From NCBI RefSeq assembly GCF_010015475.1, contig NZ_SSNI01000015.1, forward strand, positions 1-64,000: a stretch of 64,000 bases of DNA, read 5' to 3'. The DNA comes from Pontibacter pamirensis (GTDB lineage: Bacteria > Bacteroidota > Bacteroidia > Cytophagales > Hymenobacteraceae). Below are positions 1 through 6,512 of this stretch, piece by piece; position 1 is the stretch's first letter, and each line of letters starts with the position of its first letter. The notes under the pieces are model-generated. The model saw nothing but the letters and a program-made list of their open reading frames with translations. It was not told the DNA's origin and did no database searches. A program made the translations under genes and the position numbers.

Positions 1-93
1 AAGCGGCTGGCACTTATAGCTGTGGCAAACAAACTCATAAAGCAGGCTTTTGCCATCGCTACCAAAGGAGAGTATTACATGGAAAAATCATAA
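1..93 (+). CDS. IS110-family transposase, C-terminal end (cut by window edge)
   Basis: The first 30 codons are open from base 1 and end with TAA at 91-93. The translation (K-R-L-A-L-I-A-V-A-N-K-L-I-K-Q then ...GEYYMEKS) aligns with the last residues of the complete IS110-family transposase at 15.4-16.4 kb (KKVALVAVMNKLIKQ ... GEVYVENC). About half to two thirds of positions agree, so this is a related but different copy. The rest of the gene lies outside the window, so it may be intact. The 3' flank also shares a terminal sequence with the second element, which supports the assignment. Confidence 0.8.
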   Translation, partial: KRLALIAVANKLIKQAFAIATKGEYYMEKS

Positions 94-122
94 GCAAAAT
101 ATTGCTTTTAAACACAGTTCAT
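94..122 (+). mobile_element. Right end (RE) of the IS110-family element that enters from the left
   Basis: Downstream of the transposase stop, bases 102-122 contain TTGCTTTT then AACACAGTTCAT. The same sequence, with one difference, lies about 50 bp downstream of the second IS110 transposase (minus strand, 15369 down to 15348). The two flanks diverge right after GTTCAT, which fixes the approximate element boundary at 119-122. IS110 elements characteristically lack long terminal inverted repeats, so this shared short terminus is the expected type of evidence. Confidence 0.65.
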
Positions 123-196
123 TTCGAACGCAGTGAGAAATCTGAAACATTGCGGGTACATGAAATAACCCAGATTTCTCACTGCGTTCGAAATGA
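119..196. repeat. 26-bp perfect inverted repeat (REP-like palindrome) at IS110 end
   Basis: Arms 119-144 and 171-196 are perfect reverse complements (core TTCGAACGCAGTGAGAAATC in the left arm) separated by a 26-nt spacer. The left arm begins exactly where homology to the IS110 right end stops. The structure could fold as a long hairpin on either strand. It does not look like a simple terminator because no T-tract follows. The remaining bases to 452 hold two copies of a 15-mer beginning TTGACGGCATTG (224-238, 372-386) and one fragment of a GGGGTGGTTTGACCCGGA repeat (235-260); no gene is seen. Confidence 0.7.
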
Positions 197-452
197 CAGT
201 TTTAGTTACTGTTTCCCCTTAAGTTGACGGCATTGGGGGTTAGGGGTGGTTTGACCCGGAAAAGCAGAAACGAGAATGAGGATGTATGACAGTTTGAAGC
301 TTAAGCAAGTTGTTGGTGAGAAACACCTACAACGGCGTCTACGGCAGCGTTGTCACAGTTTGCATTTTATTTTGACGGCATTGGGGAAGGAGTGATTAGA
401 CATTTTCAGGCAGAAACTCCTAAACATAAAAACTTTTAACCTAAACCTCCTC

Positions 453-1538
453 CTAAACCTTCGAAGCTGGCGAAACACTTTCCTTTACAAACTGCTCCTT
501 CTTCAGGTTCAGCCATTCCAAAGCACTTCCATGTAACATGCGGTCTTTGGAGGCGCGGTCGTAGGGCATGGACTCAATGAGCTTGCCAGGTTCCAGTTCG
601 CCCAGCGGGAAAGGGTAATCGGTGCCGAGGGCGATGCTGTTTGCCCCCACCAAGTCAACCATGTACTCCAGCATCTTTGGCTCATGCACCAGCGAGTCGA
701 GGTAGAACTTACCCAGGTATGCGCGGGGGTTAACGTCATTGTCGACGGCACACAGGTCCGGACGAACCTCAAAGCCGTGGGCAATCCGGCCGATAGTAGC
801 GGGAAAAGAACCTCCGCCATGTGCAAAAGCCACGCGCAGTTTTGGCAGGCGCTCAAACACTCCTCCGAAAATCATGGAGCAGATGGCCAGACTTGTTTCG
901 GCGGGCATGCCCACCAGCCAGGGCAGCCAGTATTTGCTCATCTTCTTCTTGCCGTACATGTCCCAGGGGTGCACGAAAACAGCGGCACCCAGCGCCTCTG
1001 CCGCCTCAAAAACAGGGAAAAGAAGCGGGGAATCCAGGTTATGCTCGTTGATGTGCGTACCGATTTGAACACCGGCTAGGCCCAGTTCTTTTACGCATCG
1101 TTCCAGCTCCTTTACTGCCAGATCCGGAGCCTGCATTGGCAGGGTGCCTAAACCTACAAAGCGGTCGGGGTAATCTGCCACTACGCCTGCTATGTGGTCG
1201 TTCAGCATGCGGGAGAGATCGTACGTGTGTTCTGGCTTGGCCCAATAGTTAAACATGACCGGCACCGTGCTCAGCACCTGTACCCCCACCTGGTGCTGGT
1301 TGCATTCGTGCATACGCACCTTGGGGTCCCAGCTGTTATCCTGTATCTCCCGGAAGAACTTGTCATCCATCATCATGCGGGCACAGCAGGGCTTGTGGTG
1401 CTCCAGCCGAATAAAGCCGCCATAGCCGTAGCGCTCTCGCAGGTCCGGCCACGTGCGCGGCAGAATATGCGTGTGGATGTCGACCTTAAACAGGTTGGCA
1501 CCAGCAGTAGATGAAGCATGAGACTTGTTCTTTTGCAT
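453..1538 (-). CDS. nbaD: Amidohydrolase, 2-amino-3-carboxymuconate-6-semialdehyde decarboxylase (ACMSD)
   Basis: Predicted zinc-dependent decarboxylase converting ACMS, the ring-opened product of 3-hydroxyanthranilate, to 2-aminomuconate semialdehyde in the cytoplasm. The 361-residue protein has the amidohydrolase_2 fold signature: HTH metal motif near residues 22-24 (DIHTHILPR), a further His near 190 (FVHPWDM), the AHGGGSFP motif near 240, and the catalytic Asp near 307 (GTDYPFPLGE). All of these match known bacterial ACMSD proteins (NbaD type). It is the last minus-strand gene after the dioxygenase and the sorbosone-dehydrogenase-like gene, which fits a shared pathway. A short Ser/Ala-rich N-terminal extension precedes the core, so the true start could be slightly later. 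Family assignment is strong; pathway assignment rests on the neighbours. Confidence 0.9.
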   Translation of the reverse strand: MQKNKSHASSTAGANLFKVDIHTHILPRTWPDLRERYGYGGFIRLEHHKPCCARMMMDDKFFREIQDNSWDPKVRMHECNQHQVGVQVLSTVPVMFNYWAKPEHTYDLSRMLNDHIAGVVADYPDRFVGLGTLPMQAPDLAVKELERCVKELGLAGVQIGTHINEHNLDSPLLFPVFEAAEALGAAVFVHPWDMYGKKKMSKYWLPWLVGMPAETSLAICSMIFGGVFERLPKLRVAFAHGGGSFPATIGRIAHGFEVRPDLCAVDNDVNPRAYLGKFYLDSLVHEPKMLEYMVDLVGANSIALGTDYPFPLGELEPGKLIESMPYDRASKDRMLHGSALEWLNLKKEQFVKESVSPASKV

Positions 1539-1683
1539 GTTAACGAACAGAATGGAAACGGCCTGAATGCTGGCAGCGCAGCAAAGGGCAATCCATCAAT
1601 ATACAGATTTTCTCCTTTTTACACATGTTTAACAGCAAAAGCTTTTGGCAAAAGAGATGGGGCACGGCAAAATACTTTAAAAG

Positions 1684-3009
1684 CTACCGTTGGGCACTTA
1701 CCCGCCAGATGGTGTTGCTGGTATCGTCTGCCACGAGCATTGATCCGTCGGGCAGCACTGCAATGCCTACCGGGCGGCCATACACTTCATCTTCTCCGCT
1801 ATCGGCAAAAAAGCCTGTCAGAAAATCTTCCGGAGGACCGGCAGGCATACCGTTTTGATAAGGCACAAACACCACCTTATACCCCACCAGCTCTGAGCGC
1901 CTCCAGGAGCCATGCTGCCCCACAAATGCCCCGCCATGGTATTTCTCCGGAAAAGTGGCCTTATCGTAAAAGGCCAAACCCAGTGAGGCGGAATGCGACA
2001 CCAGCGGTACATCCGGCACAATGGTTTGCTCTACCAGCTTTGGCTGCTGGCCCAACCACTCCGGGTCTTCGTTCGGACCGAAGTAGGCGTAGGGCCAGCC
2101 ATAAAAGCCTCCGTCCTGCACACTGGTCAAATAATCAGGCACCAGCTCATCGCCTAAATCGTCGCGCTCATTCACCGATGTCCAGAGAGTGTTGGTGCCG
2201 GGTGCCCAGCCCATGCCCACCGGGTTACGGAGGCCACTGGCATACACACGCTCGCCCGTACCATCCGGGTTTATCTCCAGAATATTCGCCCTTCGCTCTT
2301 CATACTCCATTCCATGCTCCCCATGGTCGCTCGCGGACCCGACAGCCACATAAACCTTTGAACCATTCGGGTTGGCGATGATATTGCGGGTCCAGTGGTT
2401 GTTATAACCTCCTGCAGGCAGGTCCAGAATCTTTTCTCCCCTTGCTGTAATATTCGTCTGCCCCGCCTGGTAAGGGTAGCGCCATATGCCATCTGTGTTG
2501 GCCACATAAAACATATCATTCAGCACCAGCATACCCAGCGGCTGGTTTAAGTCGCTCAGAAAAGTCTCCCTGACATCCGGCTTCCCGTCCTTATCGGTGT
2601 CTCTGAAGAGCGTAATCCGGTTGGCGCTGTTACCTAAGGCCATGGACTTGGTGATGCCTACGATCTTAGCGCCGAGCCGCTTCCAGAAGCCCACCTCAGT
2701 GTTCGCCTCTGCTACCAACACATCACCGTTTGGAGTAACATACAGCCAGCGCGGGTTCTGTAGCCCATCGGCATACTTAGTTACAGTAAACCCTGCTGGT
2801 GCTTTCGGTGTTCTGCCGTCTTCCCAACCGATGACGTTGCTGAAGTTGCGGCCAGACTCTGTGGCATGTGGGGGTGGTAAAGTTACCTGCTGCCCTGCAG
2901 GCGTTTCTATTGTTTTAGGCTGTTCCTGCACCACCGGATGCTGTGAATTACAACCTAAAAGAATGATGGTAGCAGTGACAAAAGAGGCTATGTAGGTGCG
3001 GTTCTTCAT
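1684..3009 (-). CDS. Sorbosone dehydrogenase-like PQQ-type beta-propeller lipoprotein
   Basis: About 441 residues from the chosen ATG at 3009. An upstream in-frame ATG at 3084 would bury the signal peptide and overlap an inverted repeat, so it was not chosen. The N-terminus (MKNRTYIASFVTATIILLGC) is a lipoprotein signal ending in LLGC, so it is probably anchored in the outer membrane facing the periplasm. The body contains the glucose/sorbosone dehydrogenase pattern: LQNPRWLYVTPNGDVLVAE, NHWTRNI, VGSASDHGEHG, ASGLRNPVGMGWAP and GFYGWPYAY. Proteins of this family use PQQ to oxidise sugars or aldehydes, but many bacterial members have no known substrate. It sits between 3-hydroxyanthranilate dioxygenase and ACMSD. 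Whether it takes part in that pathway is unknown. Confidence 0.82.
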   Translation of the reverse strand: MKNRTYIASFVTATIILLGCNSQHPVVQEQPKTIETPAGQQVTLPPPHATESGRNFSNVIGWEDGRTPKAPAGFTVTKYADGLQNPRWLYVTPNGDVLVAEANTEVGFWKRLGAKIVGITKSMALGNSANRITLFRDTDKDGKPDVRETFLSDLNQPLGMLVLNDMFYVANTDGIWRYPYQAGQTNITARGEKILDLPAGGYNNHWTRNIIANPNGSKVYVAVGSASDHGEHGMEYEERRANILEINPDGTGERVYASGLRNPVGMGWAPGTNTLWTSVNERDDLGDELVPDYLTSVQDGGFYGWPYAYFGPNEDPEWLGQQPKLVEQTIVPDVPLVSHSASLGLAFYDKATFPEKYHGGAFVGQHGSWRRSELVGYKVVFVPYQNGMPAGPPEDFLTGFFADSGEDEVYGRPVGIAVLPDGSMLVADDTSNTIWRVSAQR

Positions 3010-3082
3010 AAAAGTATAATGTCTTATACTTACTAAAGCCGGGGGGTGATGGTTTTGTTCGGCGGCTGTACCTCTACAAAGC

Positions 3083-3134
3083 AAACACCCTCACGAAGAT
3101 GCCTTCTTGTAAAGCGACCTTTGCGAGGGTGTTT
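3083..3134 (-). terminator. Inverted repeat after the 3-hydroxyanthranilate dioxygenase gene
   Basis: Arms AAACACCCTC (3083-3092) and GAGGGTGTTT (3125-3134) are perfect complements with a 32-nt spacer that itself has weak pairing (GAAG...CTTT). It lies just past the stop of the minus-strand dioxygenase gene and before the lipoprotein gene. It could be a terminator or a processing hairpin in a continuous transcript. No strong T-tract is present, so termination may be partial. Confidence 0.45.
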
Positions 3135-3149
3135 CTGTTGATAAAATTC

Positions 3150-3689
3150 TTACTGTTTCGCCTCAGCAGGCTGCGCTGGCGGCTGCATTACTTCGCCACA
3201 GTTATTGCAGGTGCGGTGTTCCTCGCTCTTCCAGAAGTTGTCCATAATCACAGGCAGCTGTCCTACAATATCTGTAACATCAGCATACTCCTCATACAAC
3301 TTATTGCCACAGTTCTCGCAGAACCACAGGAAACCATCTTTCTCCCCTGCTTTGCGGTAGCGCTCCACTACCAGGCCTACGGTGTTCGCAGGACGGCGCG
3401 GGGAGTGTGGCACGCGCGGGGGCAGCAAGAAAATTTCTCCTTCCTTTATAGGAATATCCACCGGCTTGCCGTCTTCTATTATCTTTAGTACAATGTCTCC
3501 TTCCAACTGGTAGAAAAACTCCTCGCCTTCATCGTAATGATAGTCTTTGCGGGCGTTCGGCCCACCTACCACCATCACAATAAAATCGTCGTTGCCTTTA
3601 AAAACCTGCTGGTTGCCCACTGGTGGTTTTAGCAGGTGGCGGTTTTCTTCAATCCACTTTTTAAAGTTGAAAGGTCTGCTTATAGCCAT
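3150..3689 (-). CDS. nbaC: 3-hydroxyanthranilate 3,4-dioxygenase
   Basis: Cupin-fold Fe(II) extradiol dioxygenase that opens the ring of 3-hydroxyanthranilate to ACMS in the kynurenine route of tryptophan breakdown (or in 2-nitrobenzoate breakdown in pseudomonads). The 179-residue length is typical of the bacterial enzyme. Visible functional residues are Arg47, the iron ligands His51, Glu57 and His95, Arg99 and Glu109. A C-terminal rubredoxin-like site has two CxxC pairs (Cys124/127 and Cys161/164), as in the Cupriavidus enzyme. It is the first gene of the minus-strand set and is divergent from the SDR. The 131-bp gap to that gene must hold promoters for both sides. Kynureninase and kynurenine monooxygenase are not in this window. 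Confidence 0.95.
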   Translation of the reverse strand: MAISRPFNFKKWIEENRHLLKPPVGNQQVFKGNDDFIVMVVGGPNARKDYHYDEGEEFFYQLEGDIVLKIIEDGKPVDIPIKEGEIFLLPPRVPHSPRRPANTVGLVVERYRKAGEKDGFLWFCENCGNKLYEEYADVTDIVGQLPVIMDNFWKSEEHRTCNNCGEVMQPPAQPAEAKQ

Positions 3690-3820
3690 CGTTTTGTATC
3701 ATTAGGTTAATAATGTTATTGAATTGAAGGTACGCAAAAGAGGTTAAAAATGGTAATGCCACTTGCACCCGCGGCGGGATTGCCCGGGCAAGTTTACGCT
3801 GTTTTCCGTACATTCAATTT

Positions 3821-4609
3821 ATGAACTTAGACTTGAAAGACAAACGCGCCATTGTATGTGGCAGCACCCAGGGCATTGGTAAAGCCATCGCCATAGAGTT
3901 AGCCGCTTTAGGAGCCAGCATCACACTGGTAGCCCGAAACGAGGAAAAGCTAAAAGAAGTAACTCGGGAGCTTGACCAGGCAAATGGGCAGCAGCATGAT
4001 TATTTAGTGGCTGATTTCTCGAATCCGGATGAAGTATACCTGCAGATTAAGGCCTACGTGCAGGAGCTGGATGAAATACACATCCTGGTTAACAATACGG
4101 GAGGCCCTCCGGGCGGCCTCATTACTGAGGCAAAGCCAGAAGAGTTTTTAAAAGCCTTCAACATGCACCTCATCAACAACCACCAGTTGGTGCAGGCCGT
4201 GGTGCCGCTCATGAAAAAAGCGGGCTATGGACGCATTATCAACATCATCAGCACTTCTGTAAAGGAACCCATTCCAGGCCTAGGCGTTTCGAACACCACC
4301 CGCGGCGCAGTAGCCAGTTGGGCGAAAACGATGGCTAATGAGTTGGGACAGTTCGGCATTACGGTCAATAATGTGCTACCTGGTTCTACTAAGACAGGTC
4401 GCATCTGGTCGCTGGTAGAGAGCAGGGCAGAGAAATCGGGGCGCAGCAAAGAGGCTGTGCAGGAAGAGATGGAAGCCGCCATACCAGCCCGCCGCTTTGC
4501 CGAACCGGAAGAAGTAGCCGCCGCCGCTGCCTTCCTGGCCACACCCGCCGCCGCTTATATCAACGGCATTAGCTTAGCGGTGGATGGGGGCAGAACGGGG
4601 AGTATTTAA
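3821..4609 (+). CDS. SDR-family oxidoreductase lacking the usual Tyr and Lys catalytic residues
   Basis: 262-residue Rossmann-fold protein resembling beta-ketoacyl-ACP reductases. The cofactor loop is present (GSTQGIGKAIA, residues 14-24) and so is a NNTGG motif at 91-95. A candidate active-site Ser is at about 144 (NIISTS). Where the YxxxK motif should be, the protein reads SNTTR (157-161), so the catalytic Tyr is replaced by Ser and the Lys by Arg. A group of BKR-like SDRs with this loss is known and its chemistry is not settled. It is divergent from the 3-hydroxyanthranilate dioxygenase gene and upstream of the semialdehyde dehydrogenase. A role in the same pathway is inferred from position only. 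Confidence 0.85.
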   Translation: MNLDLKDKRAIVCGSTQGIGKAIAIELAALGASITLVARNEEKLKEVTRELDQANGQQHDYLVADFSNPDEVYLQIKAYVQELDEIHILVNNTGGPPGGLITEAKPEEFLKAFNMHLINNHQLVQAVVPLMKKAGYGRIINIISTSVKEPIPGLGVSNTTRGAVASWAKTMANELGQFGITVNNVLPGSTKTGRIWSLVESRAEKSGRSKEAVQEEMEAAIPARRFAEPEEVAAAAAFLATPAAAYINGISLAVDGGRTGSI

Positions 4610-4647
4610 TTGGTGGTAGCTGGACATGTATTGTTCTGTAGAAGTAA

Positions 4648-4856
4648 TCCAACCACCCCTAACCCCTCCTGGGGGTGCTGGGCCCCCTTTAGAGTCTAAG
4701 GCGGGGAATCTGCTTTTGCTTGAGCAAACCTATAGTTCTATAGTTGCTTCTTCAAAATCAATAGTAGTTATAGTGATAACATTATCTATAATGAACAAAG
4801 CTGGCATAAGAAAAGAAACTCCCCGCCTTAGACAGGAGGGGCTGGGGGTGGTTGGA
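4648..4856. repeat. Two-part intergenic inverted repeat between SDR and dehydrogenase genes
   Basis: Outer arms 4648-4670 and 4834-4856 are complementary at 21 of 23 positions (TCCAACCACCCC...). Inner arms 4694-4707 and 4820-4833 (GTCTAAGGCGGGGA and its complement) are perfect. Between the left arms is a small extra hairpin (GGGGGTGCTGGGCCCCC). A short open frame crosses this region but is composed of repeat sequence and is not accepted as a gene. Related fragments occur at 235-260 and 17576-17606. This fills most of the 303-bp gap; the remainder is AT-rich and presumably holds the promoter of the next gene. Confidence 0.7.
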
Positions 4857-4912
4857 CCCGGAACTGATTATTCTTCTACCATATATAATTACAAACTCTA
4901 ACTATTAGAGCA

Positions 4913-6358
4913 GTGAAGCAGCTACAAAATTACATCAACGGCCAACTAATAGCACCGGTGGCGGGGAAGTACATCGACAACTACAACCCAGCCGCTGGCG
5001 AAGTATACTCCCTTATCCCCGACTCAGATGCGCAGGATGTGGAGCTGGCGGTGCAGGCAGCACAGGCGGCTTTTCCAGCATGGGCAAAAACTCCGGCTGA
5101 AAAGCGGGGGCAGCTTTTGATGCGCATCGCTGACCTGATTGACCAGCACCATGAGCGTTTGGCCGAAGCTGAATCGGTGGACAATGGCAAGCCGCTGAAA
5201 CTGGCGAAGACGGTGGATATACCACGAGCCAGCAGCAACATGCGCTTCTATGGCACCGCGATTCAGCACTTTGCCTCTGAGGCACATTATATGGAAGGCA
5301 CGGAGGCCATTAACTATACTGTCCGGCATCCGCATGGCGTGGCTGGCTGCATCTCGCCATGGAACCTGCCGCTGTACCTGTTCACCTGGAAAATTGCTCC
5401 TGCGCTGGCAGCCGGCAATTGTGTGGTGGCAAAGCCTTCTGAAGTTACACCTATGACAGCTTACCTGCTCTCGGAGTTGTGCCAGGAGGCGGGGCTGCCG
5501 GCGGGGGTGCTGAACATTGTGCATGGCTACGGGCATAAAGTGGGCGCGGCCATGGTGGCGCACCCGAAGGTGCCGGTTATTTCCTTCACAGGGGGTACCG
5601 CAACCGGACGCTCCATTGCCGCCACAGCTGCGCCTATGTTCAAGAAGCTGTCGCTGGAACTGGGCGGGAAGAACCCAAATATCATCTTCGCCGATTGCGA
5701 CTTCAACAACGCCCTTCATACTTCCATCCATTCCTCATTTGCGAACCAAGGGCAAATCTGCCTTTGCGGCTCCCGTATCTTTATAGAGCGCCCGCTGTAC
5801 GATAAGTTTAGAGATGCTTTTGTAGAAAAGGTAAAGGTTCTGAAAGTTGGCGACCCGCTGGAGGATGCCACAAAGCAAGGGGCTGTGGTATCAGCGCAGC
5901 ACATGCAGAAGGTGCTGTCTTATATAGAACTGGCAAAGCAGGAAGGTGGTACTATTCTGACTGGCGGACATCAGGTACAGGTAGAAGGCCGCTGCGCTAA
6001 AGGCTGGTTTATCGCTCCCACTGTTATCGAAGGATTGCCCTACAACTGCCGCACCAACACCGAAGAAATTTTCGGCCCTGTCATCACACTCACTCCTTTC
6101 GACACCGAGGAAGAGGTTATACAATACGCCAACTGCACCGGCTACGGTCTTTCCGCCACTATCTGGACGCAAAACCTCACCCGCGCCCACCGCATGGCGC
6201 ACCAGGTGCACAGCGGCATTATCTGGGTTAACACCTGGCTCCTCCGCGACCTGCGCACGCCCTTCGGAGGCATGAAGAATTCCGGTGTTGGACGTGAGGG
6301 TGGTTTCGAGGCGCTGCGTTTTTTCACTGAGCCGCAGAATGTATGTGTGAAGCTTTAA
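4913..6358 (+). CDS. nbaE: Aldehyde dehydrogenase, 2-aminomuconate / 2-hydroxymuconate semialdehyde dehydrogenase type
   Basis: 481-residue NAD(P)-dependent aldehyde dehydrogenase. It probably oxidises 2-aminomuconate 6-semialdehyde, made by the neighbouring ACMSD, to 2-aminomuconate. Visible features are the PWN oxyanion/cofactor motif (Asn151), the catalytic base in LELGGKNP (Glu249), and the nucleophile in QGQICLCGSR (Cys283). The short ICLCG form is typical of the muconic-semialdehyde subfamily. The start codon is GTG at 4913; no better ATG lies upstream in frame. It closes the 3-hydroxyanthranilate gene group, following the SDR by about 300 bp of repeat-rich DNA. Later steps (deaminase, oxalocrotonate enzymes) are not in the window. 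Confidence 0.9.
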   Translation: MKQLQNYINGQLIAPVAGKYIDNYNPAAGEVYSLIPDSDAQDVELAVQAAQAAFPAWAKTPAEKRGQLLMRIADLIDQHHERLAEAESVDNGKPLKLAKTVDIPRASSNMRFYGTAIQHFASEAHYMEGTEAINYTVRHPHGVAGCISPWNLPLYLFTWKIAPALAAGNCVVAKPSEVTPMTAYLLSELCQEAGLPAGVLNIVHGYGHKVGAAMVAHPKVPVISFTGGTATGRSIAATAAPMFKKLSLELGGKNPNIIFADCDFNNALHTSIHSSFANQGQICLCGSRIFIERPLYDKFRDAFVEKVKVLKVGDPLEDATKQGAVVSAQHMQKVLSYIELAKQEGGTILTGGHQVQVEGRCAKGWFIAPTVIEGLPYNCRTNTEEIFGPVITLTPFDTEEEVIQYANCTGYGLSATIWTQNLTRAHRMAHQVHSGIIWVNTWLLRDLRTPFGGMKNSGVGREGGFEALRFFTEPQNVCVKL

Positions 6359-6451
6359 TCTAAAATTTTGGAAACAGAAAAGCTATCTTGCAGCATAAGA
6401 CAAACTTAGAACTTGCGACCTCCCATTATAAAAAAAGACACTCCTGCCCGC

Positions 6452-6487
6452 AAAAAAAAAGCAAAGACCTACCTTTTCGGGTAGGCC
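6452..6487 (-). terminator. Rho-independent terminator of the DPP IV gene
   Basis: On the minus strand GGCCTACC - CGAAAA - GGTAGGTC (6466-6487) forms an 8-bp stem with one wobble. It is followed by a tract with nine consecutive T (6452-6460). It lies about 25 bp past the stop of the minus-strand peptidase gene. Confidence 0.8.
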
Positions 6488-6512
6488 TGTGCAGATAGAT
6501 ATTTACAGAAGC

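Noticed and set aside
1518-2381. 287-codon plus-strand frame opposite the sorbosone-dehydrogenase-like gene
   Set aside because: Antisense shadow rich in Pro/Arg/His; the opposite strand has clear family motifs.
4626-4901. 91-codon plus-strand open frame
   Set aside because: It runs through both arms of the inverted repeat at 4648-4856, has no domain features and no coding-like composition.
5024-5731. 235-codon minus-strand frame opposite the aldehyde dehydrogenase
   Set aside because: Antisense shadow rich in Arg/His/Gln; the plus strand carries the catalytic motifs.
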